Shown: piece after piece, positions 45,641 to 58,357 of the stretch
How positions within the stretch are numbered: the stretch's first letter is position 1
Layout of the letters: the number at the start of each line of letters is the position of its first letter
Position numbers and translations under genes: made by a program
The notes under the pieces: model-generated
Seen by the model: only the letters and a program-made list of their open reading frames with translations
Database searches by the model: none
Told to the model about the DNA's origin: nothing
Assembly: GCA_022824965.1 (NCBI GenBank)
Contig: JAJDYY010000002.1
Span: forward strand, 124,001 to 188,000
Length of the DNA stretch: 64,000 bases
Direction of reading: 5' to 3'
From: Gammaproteobacteria bacterium
GTDB taxonomy: Bacteria; Pseudomonadota; Gammaproteobacteria; UBA4575

Positions 45641-46975
45641 TCAGCAGGAGGCGGAGACCTGTTCTGCGATATGCTGAGCCAGTTTCTCCACTTTTATCGC
45701 ATCCACACCCTCGACCATGACCCGTACGAGGGGTTCGGTGCCTGAAGGCCGCAACAGCACTCGTCCGGACTCTCCAAGGTCGGACTCGGCATCCCGGATG
45801 ACCTGCTGAATTTCAGGCGTGCTGTCAATGTCGATCTTGGACTGCACCGGGATATTGATGAGGGTCTGGGGATACTTGTACATGCCGGACTTGGCTTCGT
45901 GCAGGGTCTTCTGCGCAGTCACCAGGATCTGCAACACCTGAAGTGCGGAAATTATGGCGTCACAGGTCGTCATGCGGTCCAGGCTGATGATATGACCGGA
46001 AGGCTCCCCGCCGAGGATCCAGGAGTGCTCCTGCAGCATCTCGACGACGTGGCGGTCTCCCACCGAGGCCCGCTTGAAGCGAATCCCGGCATCTCGCAGG
46101 GCATGTTCCAGTCCGAGGTTGCTCATCTGGGTCCCGACGACACCCCCCTGCAGGGTGTCTTCCGACTTGCGCGCCTGTGCAATCAGGAACAGCAGTTCAT
46201 CGCCGTCCACGGTGGCACCGGTATGGTCCGCCATGATCAGCCGGTCCCCGTCCCCGTCAATTGCGATCCCCAGGTCGGCCTGATGCTCCAGTACCGCTGC
46301 ACCCAGCACCTTGGGATCGTTGGCTCCGCAGTCCTCGTTGATGTTGAAGCCGTTGGGCTGCGATGCCGTGCTGATTACTTCCGCGCCCAGTTCCGTGAAT
46401 ACACTGGGGGCGATCTGGTAGGTGGCCCCATGCGCACAATCGACCACGATCCTCAATCCGTGCAAGCGGATGTGGGTTGGTACGGTACTCTTGCAAAACT
46501 CGATGTAGCGCCCGGCCGCATCATTGACCCGTTCCGCCTTGCCCAGTTTGTCCGCACTGACGACTGCCAGGGCGCGCTCCATCCGGTTTTCAATTTCGAC
46601 CTCCGCCTCATCGGACAGCTTCCTGCCTTCGGAGGAAAAAAACTTCACGCCGTTGTCGGTATAACAGTTGTGGGACGCACTGATGACGATACCGGCCGCT
46701 GCCCGAAGGGTGCGGGTCAGGTAAGCCACGGCCGGAGTCGGCATGGGTCCCAGCAAGCGGCTGTTGGCCCCGGCAGCAGACAGCCCCGCTTCCAGTCCGG
46801 ACTCAAACATGTAGCCGGAAATACGCGTGTCCTTTCCAATCAGCACCAGACTCCTGTCATCGGTACACAGTGCGGAACCGGCTGCCCAGCCGAGTTTCAG
46901 GACGAAATCCGGTGTCATCACGCCGTCGCCGACGCGACCGCGTATCCCGTCAGTGCCAAAAAACTTTCGCCCCAT
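45641..46975 (-). CDS. glmM: phosphoglucosamine mutase
   Basis: Converts glucosamine 6-phosphate to glucosamine 1-phosphate for cell-wall and LPS precursors. The 444 aa show the phospho-Ser loop GIVISASHNCYTDNG (Ser101), the metal loop AIDGDGDRL, the sugar loop GGEPSGHI and the phosphate loop RPSGTEPLVRVM. In E. coli folP lies between ftsH and glmM; here it is absent, and the 140 bases between glmM and ftsH hold no gene. Confidence 0.98.
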   Translation of the reverse strand: MGRKFFGTDGIRGRVGDGVMTPDFVLKLGWAAGSALCTDDRSLVLIGKDTRISGYMFESGLEAGLSAAGANSRLLGPMPTPAVAYLTRTLRAAAGIVISASHNCYTDNGVKFFSSEGRKLSDEAEVEIENRMERALAVVSADKLGKAERVNDAAGRYIEFCKSTVPTHIRLHGLRIVVDCAHGATYQIAPSVFTELGAEVISTASQPNGFNINEDCGANDPKVLGAAVLEHQADLGIAIDGDGDRLIMADHTGATVDGDELLFLIAQARKSEDTLQGGVVGTQMSNLGLEHALRDAGIRFKRASVGDRHVVEMLQEHSWILGGEPSGHIISLDRMTTCDAIISALQVLQILVTAQKTLHEAKSGMYKYPQTLINIPVQSKIDIDSTPEIQQVIRDAESDLGESGRVLLRPSGTEPLVRVMVEGVDAIKVEKLAQHIAEQVSASC

Positions 46976-47117
46976 ATGCGTTTCCGATCAATCCGCAAAA
47001 CCGGATGTCAAAAGAGCCTCGACATGCAAGTGCTTAAAGTGTGTGGCATGCCGGCCTGGCAGACCCTGACTCCCCAATGCATCCCCACCGGGAGACTCCA
47101 GGCAATACGATCAGCTG

Positions 47118-49040
47118 TCAGTGCTCGCTGGCCGGGCCGCCAATCGGGTCCGAGTCCTTGGAAGAACCCTCTTTCGACGACTTGGCCGTCGCTCCCGATG
47201 TGGGTTCGTCATCCACGTCCTCCCAGTCCTGCGGTGGCCGTGGCTCTTCCCCAGCCATGATGTCGTCAATCTGTTCGGTGTCCAGCGTTTCATACTTCAC
47301 CAGGGCTTTCGCCATGATATGAAGCTTGTCCATGTTCTCCTTGATCAGCTTCACCGTACGCTCGTAGTTGACATCAATGATGCGTCGCACTTCCTGGTCA
47401 ATCGAATTGGCCGTGTCATCCGACACCGTTTTGTGCTGGGTGACGGAATGGCCCAGGAACACCTCACCATCCTCATCCCCGTAGGACAGCGGGCCCATCT
47501 TTTCTGACAATCCCCACTTGGTGACCATTGCACGCGCAATTTCGGTCGCCCGCTCAATGTCGTTGGAGGCTCCGGTCGTCACCGCCTCGTCACCAAATAT
47601 GAGTTCTTCGGCAACCCGTCCTCCAAACAGGCTTGAAATCTGGCTTTCCAGGCGCTGCCTGCTGTGACTGTAGCGATCCTCTTCCGGCAAGAACATGGTC
47701 ACTCCCAGGGCACGACCTCGGGGGATAATCGTAACCTTGTAGACCGGGTCATGCTCGGGTACCAGACGGCCCACGATCGCGTGGCCCGACTCGTGGTAGG
47801 CAGTGAGCTCCTTTTCCTCGTCGCTCATCACCATCGATTTGCGCTCCGCACCCATGAGAATCTTGTCCTTGGCGCGCTCGAACTCCTCCATATCCACGGT
47901 ACGCTTGTTGGCGCGCGCCGCAAACAGTGCAGCTTCGTTCACCAGGTTTGCCAGATCAGCTCCTGAGAATCCCGGCGTTCCCCGGGCAATGAAATCGGCA
48001 CGTACATCCTTGCCGACCGGCACCTTGCGCATGTGTACCTTCAGGATCAGCTCACGTCCACGGATATCCGGCAGGGGCACGGTCACCTGGCGGTCAAACC
48101 GACCGGGACGCAGCAGGGCCGGATCGAGCACATCGGGGCGGTTGGTGGCCGCAATCACGATCACACCGGCGTTGCCGTCAAAACCGTCCATCTCCACCAG
48201 CAACTGATTCAGGGTCTGCTCACGCTCGTCATGGCCACCGCCCAGTCCGGCACCTCGATGGCGCCCGACAGCATCGATCTCGTCAATGAAAATGATACAG
48301 GGAGAATGCTTCTTGGCCTGGTTGAACATGTCGCGTACACGGGATGCCCCAACGCCGACAAACATCTCCACGAAATCCGAGCCAGATATGGTAAAGAACG
48401 GTACCTTGGCTTCCCCGGCAATTGCCTTGGCCAGCAGGGTTTTACCTGTCCCTGGCGGGCCGATCATGAGTACTCCGCGGGGAATCTTGCCCCCCAGTTT
48501 CTGGAACTTGGCCGGGTCACGCAAGAATTCCACCAGTTCCGAGACCTCGTCCTTGGCCTCTTCCACGCCGGCAACGTCGTTGAAAGTGACCTTGATCTGG
48601 TCCTCACCCATCAGGCGGGCCTTGCTTTTGCCAAACGACATGGCCCCGCGACCGGTGCCACCACCCTGCATCTGCCGCATGAAGAATATCCACACGCCGA
48701 TCAGCAGCAGCATGGGGAACCAGCTGATCAGGATATCTAGCAGCAGTGAGCGTGGCTTGGTCTCGCCCGCCTCGATCTCCACATCGTGGTCCAGCAGGTC
48801 CTTGACCAGGCCCGGGTCTCCGGGACTGAAGGTTTCGAAGGATTCACCATTTTCATAGGTGCCCTCGATACGCCGCCCGTCCGGGCTGATCAGCACGGAC
48901 CGGACATTGTTGGAATACACCTGCTCGATGAACTTGGAATACGAAAGCTCGGTGGGGGACTCCGGACGGGGTGCGAAGTTGTTGAACACGGTCATCAGGA
49001 CCACTGCAATCACCGCCCAGAGCAACAAATTTTTAACCAT
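47118..49040 (-). CDS. ftsH: ATP-dependent zinc metalloprotease FtsH
   Basis: Membrane-anchored AAA+ protease that degrades sigma32, LpxC and damaged membrane proteins. 640 aa from the ATG at 49040 ([10 protein letters not shown], matching the E. coli start). A TTG at 49049 has the better-placed GAGG and cannot be excluded. Two membrane helices (about 5-20 and 104-122) flank a periplasmic domain; then Walker [11 protein letters not shown] (194-203), Walker [13 protein letters not shown], the second region of homology, and zinc motif HESGH near 415. The C-terminal tail is acidic and Ser-rich. Confidence 0.98.
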   Translation of the reverse strand: MVKNLLLWAVIAVVLMTVFNNFAPRPESPTELSYSKFIEQVYSNNVRSVLISPDGRRIEGTYENGESFETFSPGDPGLVKDLLDHDVEIEAGETKPRSLLLDILISWFPMLLLIGVWIFFMRQMQGGGTGRGAMSFGKSKARLMGEDQIKVTFNDVAGVEEAKDEVSELVEFLRDPAKFQKLGGKIPRGVLMIGPPGTGKTLLAKAIAGEAKVPFFTISGSDFVEMFVGVGASRVRDMFNQAKKHSPCIIFIDEIDAVGRHRGAGLGGGHDEREQTLNQLLVEMDGFDGNAGVIVIAATNRPDVLDPALLRPGRFDRQVTVPLPDIRGRELILKVHMRKVPVGKDVRADFIARGTPGFSGADLANLVNEAALFAARANKRTVDMEEFERAKDKILMGAERKSMVMSDEEKELTAYHESGHAIVGRLVPEHDPVYKVTIIPRGRALGVTMFLPEEDRYSHSRQRLESQISSLFGGRVAEELIFGDEAVTTGASNDIERATEIARAMVTKWGLSEKMGPLSYGDEDGEVFLGHSVTQHKTVSDDTANSIDQEVRRIIDVNYERTVKLIKENMDKLHIMAKALVKYETLDTEQIDDIMAGEEPRPPQDWEDVDDEPTSGATAKSSKEGSSKDSDPIGGPASEH

Positions 49041-49049
49041 GTCGTTCAA

Positions 49050-49385
49050 GAACTACCTCGTAGTCTGGATTCAAATCCCTTTAATGCCTAACTATACCGT
49101 GATTCTGCCACCCATACACCTTTTGTGTGCATACCATCGCAAAACCACTTGTATGCAAATCAATGCCTTACAGACTCAGTTCCCCGTTTTTGCTGCACCC
49201 CGTACTCCTTACCAGCCACGTATTTCACGGACTGCGACCGGTGCGCCAGTCCCGAGGCAGCCGGAACGCCACGGATGTGCCCCGAAATTCGGTCGTACCC
49301 TGTCCTGCATACTACTATATTTGGGGCGAATCCACATAAAACAAGGCAGATTTCGCGGGCCAGGCTGCGGTCTGTCCAAAATCTG
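49050..49385. other. intergenic between greA and ftsH, no gene seen
   Basis: 336 bases with no convincing gene. In E. coli this place holds rlmE (ftsJ) and yhbY; neither is here. It contains a possible heat-shock promoter (listed) and a TATAGT box near 49093-49098. Confidence 0.5.
49317..49345 (-). promoter_or_regulatory. candidate sigma32 promoter of ftsH
   Basis: On the minus strand CTTGTTT (49345-49339), a 12-base gap, then CCCCAAATAT (49326-49317), close to the sigma32 pattern CTTGAAA / CCCCAT-T. It would give an unusually long leader of about 270 nt to ftsH. Confidence 0.4.
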
Positions 49386-49871
49386 CTATTCGGCGCCCTC
49401 GTAGTGCACTTCAACCACCTCGTAGTCCTTGCGTCCAGCCGGGGCCTCGACCGTGATGACGTCCCCTTCTTCCTTGCCGATCATGGCCCGGGCGATCGGC
49501 GAGGAGATGGATACCATACGCTGCTTGATGTCGGCCTCGTCTTCGCCCACGATGGTGTAGGTGGACTCTTCACCTGTAGACTCCTCGGCGAGAATGACGG
49601 TGGCACCGAACGTGACCCGTCCGCCCGCCTGAAGCTTGCTGACATCGATGATTTCCGCACTGGAAAGCTTGCCCTCGATATCCTTGATCCGTCCCTCTAC
49701 GAATGCCTGCTGTTCGCGGGCTGCATGGTATTCCGCATTTTCCCTGAGGTCGCCATGCGCACGCGCGGTGGCGATCGCCTCAATGATTTGAGGCCGTTTC
49801 ACCGATTTAAGTTCCTGTAATTCCCTGCGCAGCAGTTCTGCGCCACGCACCGTGAGTGGAACCCTGTCCAT
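49386..49871 (-). CDS. greA: transcription elongation factor GreA
   Basis: Stimulates transcript cleavage by backtracked RNA polymerase. 161 aa from the ATG at 49871 ([14 protein letters not shown]). The N-terminal coiled coil (1-75) includes [20 protein letters not shown] with the acidic tip residues. The C-terminal FKBP-like domain has [19 protein letters not shown] frame reaching 49967 only adds non-homologous sequence. It follows carB by 31 bases. Confidence 0.97.
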   Translation of the reverse strand: MDRVPLTVRGAELLRRELQELKSVKRPQIIEAIATARAHGDLRENAEYHAAREQQAFVEGRIKDIEGKLSSAEIIDVSKLQAGGRVTFGATVILAEESTGEESTYTIVGEDEADIKQRMVSISSPIARAMIGKEEGDVITVEAPAGRKDYEVVEVHYEGAE

Positions 49872-49902
49872 ACCTAAACCCCGAGATACAACTGTGAGCG
49901 TG

Positions 49903-53145
<3,243 letters not shown>

Positions 53146-53149
53146 GGAT

Positions 53150-54289
53150 TCACTGGGAGGCCTGGTAGTTTTTCATCATGGAGACAAATGGTTCGAACAG
53201 GGGGCGTACATCCTGGGGGCCGGGGCTCGCTTCCGGGTGCCCCTGAAAACCGTAAGCGGGCTTTTGCACGTGCCGAAGGCCCTGCAGGGACCGGTCGAAC
53301 AACGAGCGGTGGGTCGCCTGCAGGCAGTCCGGCAGCGTTTCCTCATCGACCGCGAATCCGTGGTTCTGGCTGCTGATCATCACCGCGCGGGTGTGCAGGT
53401 CCTGCACCGGATGATTGGCCCCGTGATGGCCGAACTTCATCTTGACCGTGCTTGCACCGCAGGCCAGGCCGAGCAGCTGGTGTCCGAGGCAGATTCCGAA
53501 GACGGGCACCTCCCGGTCGAGGATTTCCCGGATGGCCCGGATGGCGTAATCACAGGGCTCCGGGTCACCGGGGCCGTTGGACAGGAAGACGCCGTCAGGC
53601 TTTTTCTCGAGCACATCACCGGCGCTCATGGTCGCCGGCACCACCTCGATGGAACAGCCGTGTTCGTGCAGGATGCGCAGGATGTTGCGCTTCACTCCAA
53701 AGTCGTAGGCAATCACAAAATATTGCGACTTTACGGAAGCCGCCGGCTCACTTCCGGGGCCGGCCCAGCAACCTTCATCCCATCGGTAAGGCTCTTTCGT
53801 GGTGACCTCGCGTGCCAGGTCCATGCCTTTCAGGCCGGGGAAGCTTCGTGCCGCTTGCAGGGTCTCCTCAGCATCGACTTTGCCTGCCGAGATCGCGCCA
53901 TTCTGTGCACCTTTCTCACGCAGCACCCGGGTCAGGCGACGGGTATCGATGTCCGCGATTCCCGCAATGCTGTGGCGGATGAGGTATTCGGACAGGCCGG
54001 TGTCGGCACGCCAGTTGCTGGCCTGTTCCGGAAGGTCCCGGATCACCAGCCCACCGGCATGGATTCTGCCGGACTCCTCGTCCTCGGGGTTGGTGCCGAC
54101 GTTGCCGATGTGCGGGTAAGTCAGGGTGATGATCTGCCGTGCGTAGGAGGGGTCTGTGAGGATTTCCTGGTAACCGGTGATGGAGGTGTTGAAAACCACC
54201 TCCCCGGTGGAGAGGCCCGCAGCGCCAATTGATTTCCCCCAAAAAAGAGTCCCGTCTTCCAGGGCGAGCAAGGCGGGCTGCAAACTCAA
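53150..54289 (-). CDS. carA: carbamoyl phosphate synthase small subunit
   Basis: Glutaminase subunit that supplies ammonia to CarB. The 379 aa show the N-terminal CPSase_sm domain ([16 protein letters not shown]) and a class I amidotransferase with the catalytic Cys in [12 protein letters not shown] and the His in [12 protein letters not shown]. The start is a TTG at 54289, preceded by GGAGG at 7 bases spacing; no ATG fits. A terminator-like hairpin lies in its leader. Confidence 0.97.
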   Translation of the reverse strand: MSLQPALLALEDGTLFWGKSIGAAGLSTGEVVFNTSITGYQEILTDPSYARQIITLTYPHIGNVGTNPEDEESGRIHAGGLVIRDLPEQASNWRADTGLSEYLIRHSIAGIADIDTRRLTRVLREKGAQNGAISAGKVDAEETLQAARSFPGLKGMDLAREVTTKEPYRWDEGCWAGPGSEPAASVKSQYFVIAYDFGVKRNILRILHEHGCSIEVVPATMSAGDVLEKKPDGVFLSNGPGDPEPCDYAIRAIREILDREVPVFGICLGHQLLGLACGASTVKMKFGHHGANHPVQDLHTRAVMISSQNHGFAVDEETLPDCLQATHRSLFDRSLQGLRHVQKPAYGFQGHPEASPGPQDVRPLFEPFVSMMKNYQASQ

Positions 54290-54311
54290 ACAGTTTCCTC
54301 CAGGTACACAT

Positions 54312-54342
54312 AAAAACGGGACGCGCGTCCAGGCCGTCCCGT
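54312..54342 (-). terminator. attenuator-like terminator in the carA leader
   Basis: On the minus strand ACGGGACG (54342-54335) pairs with CGTCCCGT (54323-54316), followed by a TTTTT run (54316-54312). It ends 22 bases before the carA start, after the likely promoter, so it would cut transcription before the gene. Pyrimidine- or arginine-linked attenuation is the obvious hypothesis. Confidence 0.6.
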
Positions 54343-54377
54343 TGGGAAATTTTCAGTGCTTTGGGTTGACCGGCCTG

Positions 54378-54416
54378 ATTGTACTGAACTCGGGCAAATT
54401 TCGGAACCGAAAATTT
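54378..54416 (-). promoter_or_regulatory. candidate carA promoter with overlapping palindrome
   Basis: TACAAT on the minus strand (54383-54378), with TTCCGA at 17 bases (54406-54401) as a weak -35. That -35 lies inside the near-palindrome AAATTTCGGAACCGAAAATTT (54396-54416), which could be an operator. I do not know the protein that would bind it. Confidence 0.4.
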
Positions 54417-54542
54417 AGGGGAGTTGCTAGAACGATCCGCGACCTTCGCCGGGAGTTCCGGTCGAAAATCGTGAACAGGACATCAAGTCCAGGAGTATTG
54501 CGATTGCCGTGCCATCGAAAAAGTACGGTAGGGATCGCCAGG

Positions 54543-55676
54543 CTACTGAAGCAACCCCTCCAGCCCCTGTCCTTGTGTCGCCATTCCCAGCCTACTCGTA
54601 CTGCTCCGTAGACCCGTAGTGTGCACCCACAAAAAGAGCAGTACTGCCACCTGCCGTGCGCCCGAAACCTCGGTGCACGCCTGCGACGCCCCGAGGGAAG
54701 CCGTTGGCATCATCCACTTCGGAAAAGCGTCCTGCCAGGATCCCCCGGTCTCAACGAAGGTGATGGCTGGGTGGCTGAGCGTGATGTCATTGCCGGAGAA
54801 CTGGCCTGCACTGTTGAACGGGGTCGCTGGCATGTCCAGCATATAGTCGGTGCGTGTCAGAACCCGGTTCTCCTGGGGCTGCTGGGCCCCGGGGAAAAGC
54901 ACGGACTCATAGGTGAAGTGCACGTCCCGAACCTGCCCTGAGACCATGCTGGTATCGAAGTCCGCGGACATCGTTAATACTCCCTGGAACTCTCCCCCTG
55001 CTATTGTGCCCTCGGGATAAAGCGTTCCCACACCGTAGGTGGCCATGAAAAAACCCGCGGAACGGCCCGTGTAGGTGGCCTTTCCGGAGGATGGCACAGT
55101 GACGACCTGGTCGTATTCCGGGCTGTCTATGAAGGCTCCGAACTCCACACCGGAAGTCCCGGAGTCTGCATGGATCCAGTAGCCGCCCGCCAGGTAATTC
55201 GTAAAATCACCGTCCTCCCACTCGATGAATGTGCCCATCACCGTACGTGTGGAGCCCATGGTGGACAGGGCATGGCCCTGCACAGCATCGCGGTTGGAGA
55301 GCAGGTTCTGCTCGGGAGTGAGGTTGACGCCCACTGCTGTGGATGCGGTGTCGGTATCCACGGTGGTCGAGGAGCCGTCCTGGCGGTTGAGTTCGAGCGT
55401 GAACTGCCCCCCGTCGAACGTGGTATCGAAGCTCGTGACATCTGCAAGGCCGCTGGTGTAGGAGCTCATCACGCTGCCCTGGTCGCCACCCTCTCCAAAC
55501 ACCGGAGCACCGCCGGCCTGCAGGATATGTTGGATGACGCGTTCGGAGACCTCGGAAAACCCGGAAATATCCTGCTCCGTAGCCTGCGAGAAGGCGGTCT
55601 GCGGAGAAGGCGCACTGCCCCCGCCCCCGCAGGCACAGAGAAACAACGAAAATAGGATGACTACGTATCTGTTCAT
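54543..55676 (-). CDS. TbpB-like surface lipoprotein, apparently frameshifted near the 3' end
   Basis: Lipoprotein with lipobox LFLCAC (Cys about residue 15) then a Gly run, starting at the ATG at 55676. The body has beta-barrel-like repeats seen in transferrin-binding-protein-B-like proteins: NYLAGGYWIHAD, ATYTGRSAGFF, GEFQGVLTMSADFD. After GGSWQ (about 54733) the frame continues to 54543 with an unlike sequence. The neighbouring frame reads GRFSEVDDANGFPRGVAG and then GGSTALFVGAHYGSTEQYE, stopping at 54592, a much better C-terminus. One lost base in GGGACGC would explain it. Related to the lipoprotein at 55790-56773. Ligand unknown. Confidence 0.6.
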   Translation of the reverse strand: MNRYVVILFSLFLCACGGGGSAPSPQTAFSQATEQDISGFSEVSERVIQHILQAGGAPVFGEGGDQGSVMSSYTSGLADVTSFDTTFDGGQFTLELNRQDGSSTTVDTDTASTAVGVNLTPEQNLLSNRDAVQGHALSTMGSTRTVMGTFIEWEDGDFTNYLAGGYWIHADSGTSGVEFGAFIDSPEYDQVVTVPSSGKATYTGRSAGFFMATYGVGTLYPEGTIAGGEFQGVLTMSADFDTSMVSGQVRDVHFTYESVLFPGAQQPQENRVLTRTDYMLDMPATPFNSAGQFSGNDITLSHPAITFVETGGSWQDAFPKWMMPTASLGASQACTEVSGARQVAVLLFLWVHTTGLRSSTSRLGMATQGQGLEGLLQ

Positions 55677-55789
55677 GACATTTTGCACTCTTATGGATCG
55701 ATTTGGCACATGCCCTTGGCTGGCATTACTCTCAGTATGGTCGTGGTATGTGCCCAGACGCTCGCGCATGGGCAGAGGCGGCTAGGATA

Positions 55790-56773
55790 TCACGGCGGTA
55801 GGATGAAGGCGTCGAAGCTGCCATCGAAGGATCCCAGGGAACCGTCCTGCTCGTCGAAAGTGGCTGACATGTGCCCCATGAGAAGTCGCGGCTCACCGCT
55901 GGGCGCGGGTCGGCTCGACAGATGCCCGCCAATATAACCACGGGCTCCGACCACAACCCGCTCAGTATGCCTGACAGCAGGTGCCCCTTCCGAGTAGAAC
56001 GTGCCGTCAGGGCGCCAACCCATGAGCCCGTAGTGAATTTCGTAGCCTGCGGGATCAGCTTTCGGTGTCTCGGCCAGGAGTCCCTCGCCAAGCGGCCCAA
56101 GATGCAGGTCGCGTGCATGCATATCGCCATTGCAGCCGATGCAGCCCTCAATGAGCCGGGCACCGAAGTCCACAGTGAATTGTGTACCGGCGTCGTACTC
56201 GGAGATCTGGTAGTGCTGGGCTACACCCACACGTTCGATGTACTGAAATAACCCACCGGAGCGGCCAGCGTAGCGTGCGGTGCCTGCCGTTGGCACAACC
56301 GGCGGATTGGTGATATCAAGCTCCGCTCCCTCAACGAAGCGACCGAGGGCATCCGCCTCAAACAGGCCGATCTCTCCTCCCGGAGGAATGTTGGCCCACC
56401 ACCCGCCTGCGAGGTAGTCGGTAGGATCGTCGTCGATCCAGTTGACGAAGGCATAGCCTACTCTCAGGCCTTGTGGCGTCTCCTTGCTCAACAGCCAGGA
56501 GCGTGCAACGTAGCCAGCAATACGCGATACCTCGGACTGGGTCTCGATCGTATCAGTGGCCGTGCTGAGCATGACTCCGTCATCGTCGACACTCGCATCG
56601 ATGCGCACCTCAACGCCACCCGCAGCCGCGGTGTTTACGGATCTTTCTATGAACAGGGTATCGTTGCTGAAACCTATCTTCTCTGGCGGTTCACGCATGG
56701 GACTGCCGCCGCAGCCACCGAGTACCCAGGCGCTTAAAAGCAAGGAGGCGAGATTAAAGACGCACTTTTTCAA
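55790..56773 (-). CDS. TbpB-like surface lipoprotein
   Basis: 327 aa with a signal ending in lipobox VLGGC. Like its neighbour it contains YLAGGWWANIPPGG, TARYAGRSGGLFQY and an acidic beta-rich body; the end SFDGSFDAFILPP suggests a closing strand. The pair probably arose by duplication, since the NYLAGGYW / DYLAGGWW and YTGRSAGFF / YAGRSGGLF blocks align at the same spacing. By family analogy it may be surface-exposed, but no SLAM-type exporter is in the window. The ligand is unknown. Confidence 0.65.
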   Translation of the reverse strand: MKKCVFNLASLLLSAWVLGGCGGSPMREPPEKIGFSNDTLFIERSVNTAAAGGVEVRIDASVDDDGVMLSTATDTIETQSEVSRIAGYVARSWLLSKETPQGLRVGYAFVNWIDDDPTDYLAGGWWANIPPGGEIGLFEADALGRFVEGAELDITNPPVVPTAGTARYAGRSGGLFQYIERVGVAQHYQISEYDAGTQFTVDFGARLIEGCIGCNGDMHARDLHLGPLGEGLLAETPKADPAGYEIHYGLMGWRPDGTFYSEGAPAVRHTERVVVGARGYIGGHLSSRPAPSGEPRLLMGHMSATFDEQDGSLGSFDGSFDAFILPP

Positions 56774-57113
56774 GGATCATCTACAGATGGTGACTTCACC
56801 CGGATTTGTAGATGTAATGGTAAAGATTGTCGTGTTATATGTGTGTGTGGGTATCGCGATATATCATGTCATTTTCATAAGAATCCGCCATTCTTGGCTC
56901 AGTCCAGCAAAGTCCTCGATCCTGCAATTCTGAATGGCGGACAAGGGAGACTCCGAAAGATGCCCCTATCAGTCGACCGATGGCTGCAGCAAATACAGAT
57001 ATTGACATTGACCTTGCCCACACACCTTGAGACCACGTCAAGAAGCTTCAGTAGTAGTTGTAACTAAAGAGTTGTGGCTGCCGGCACTGGCAAAGGCAGG
57101 GGTTTCGTTCAGG
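56774..57113. other. intergenic, no gene seen
   Basis: 340 bases upstream of the lipoprotein pair and downstream of the beta-barrel gene. It is A+T-richer than its surroundings and presumably holds the lipoprotein promoter; I see no clear -10/-35 pair and no terminator. Confidence 0.4.
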
Positions 57114-57887
57114 CTAGAACAGCCGCACGTATCCTAGCGTGATGCCGGCCTCTTCCACATCCATGCCGTAACCGACCAGGGCACTCTGCTCGGTCGCCCC
57201 GTCACCATCGGACACAGCCATGTCCCACTCGGAGTAGTGGGCGCGAACGTCGATGCGATGTGGACCACTGCCGAACTCCATGCCGGCACCGATGAGCCAT
57301 GGAGTGACCCACCGCGTTCTTCGGATTTCGCCCCGGATCGAGGCAACACCTGACCCATGGTTGTCGTAGGCGGAGTGAAAGGTCGCTTCCAGACGTTGCA
57401 CCCCGGCCACCAGGTACACGGAGCGATGGTTCCCCAACTCGTATCCCAACTGTGCGTTGAGCCCGTAGCTGTGGTCCTTCTCCATCTTCCACTCGCCAGG
57501 GAATACCTGTTCCGAGGGTATGGGAACTGCATCACCACGATAGGTACCTTCAAGGTGGCCACGCACGGTGCCCGAGTAGACGGCACCCTCGATCTCGCCA
57601 GAGAACCACAGTCTCCCGGACAAGGCGGCGCGATACCCCAGGCTCAAGGACAGCGCGTGGAAGCTGTCCTCACTGCTGTCGCGAGTGACCCGGTAGGTAC
57701 CCACAGGGTACGCATCGAGCACACCTTCGTTATAGCGCACATCCTTTGCATGCCCGATGTCGGCAAATTCCATGTGGATGCCGGTGCCTGCATAGAAACC
57801 GTTGGCCCACGCGTTGCCCGCTCCCCACGAGAAGACCAGCAGGAGTACGGTCAGCAGGCCCTTGTATAATCGCATTTCCTGATTCAT
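57114..57887 (-). CDS. outer-membrane beta-barrel protein, 257 aa
   Basis: Signal peptide (residues about 5-29, LLTVLLLVFSWGAGNAWA) then a beta-barrel pattern of the small-porin/OmpA-like type: NGFYAGTGIHMEFADIGH, SLSLGYRAALSGRLWFSGEI, QLGYELGNHRSVYLVAG, ending GITLGYVRLF with a terminal Phe. I use the ATG at 57887, which overlaps the TSUP stop as ATGA; a second ATG at 57875 is possible. The function is unknown. Coupled expression with a TSUP permease is the only hint. Confidence 0.7.
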   Translation of the reverse strand: MNQEMRLYKGLLTVLLLVFSWGAGNAWANGFYAGTGIHMEFADIGHAKDVRYNEGVLDAYPVGTYRVTRDSSEDSFHALSLSLGYRAALSGRLWFSGEIEGAVYSGTVRGHLEGTYRGDAVPIPSEQVFPGEWKMEKDHSYGLNAQLGYELGNHRSVYLVAGVQRLEATFHSAYDNHGSGVASIRGEIRRTRWVTPWLIGAGMEFGSGPHRIDVRAHYSEWDMAVSDGDGATEQSALVGYGMDVEEAGITLGYVRLF

Positions 57888-58243
57888 TTCTGAAAGGCCA
57901 GGTAGGCTGCAAGGCCCAGCAGGATGACCGCAAAAATCTTCTTGAAGTTTGCCGTGGCGACATGCTCGAGCAGGTAGGGTCCGATCTGTGCACCCAGCAG
58001 TCCGCCAAGGCCCAGGGCAATGGCCACCCGGTAATCCACATTGTCGAGCCGGCCGTGCGCAAACAGTGCCGACAGCGAGATGATCAGGATCGCCAGAAAC
58101 GACGTGCCGACCGCCTTTTGCGCGGTATACCCGAGCGTCATGAGCAGTGGCACCATCAGGAATCCGCCGCCCAGCCCCGTGAATGATGCGCCCACCCCGA
58201 CGAAAATGCCGGACAAGATAAGTAACGTGTAGTTCAGTGCCAT
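57884..58243 (-). CDS. half-size TSUP (TauE/SafE) family permease
   Basis: Inner-membrane anion transporter family that moves sulfite, sulfonates or other C/S anions. Only 119 aa with four hydrophobic segments (about 4-22, 27-52 region, 74-91, 100-117), that is, one of the two repeats of a normal 250-aa TSUP protein. The family motif GIGGGFLMVPLL-like (GLGGGFLMVPLLMTLG) is intact, so it probably works as a dimer rather than being a broken gene. The start has an exceptionally strong Shine-Dalgarno, GGGAGGTGAT. Substrate unknown. Confidence 0.75.
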   Translation of the reverse strand: MALNYTLLILSGIFVGVGASFTGLGGGFLMVPLLMTLGYTAQKAVGTSFLAILIISLSALFAHGRLDNVDYRVAIALGLGGLLGAQIGPYLLEHVATANFKKIFAVILLGLAAYLAFQK

Positions 58244-58357
58244 CGATCACCTCCCCGGTCAAAAGTCTTTTTTCGCGATGACAGGCCCCGGTCTGCCAGC
58301 GTCCCATCAGGCCGCCAGCGGCACCGGAGCCCCTCAAGTAGTGCTTGGCAGGCCGTG

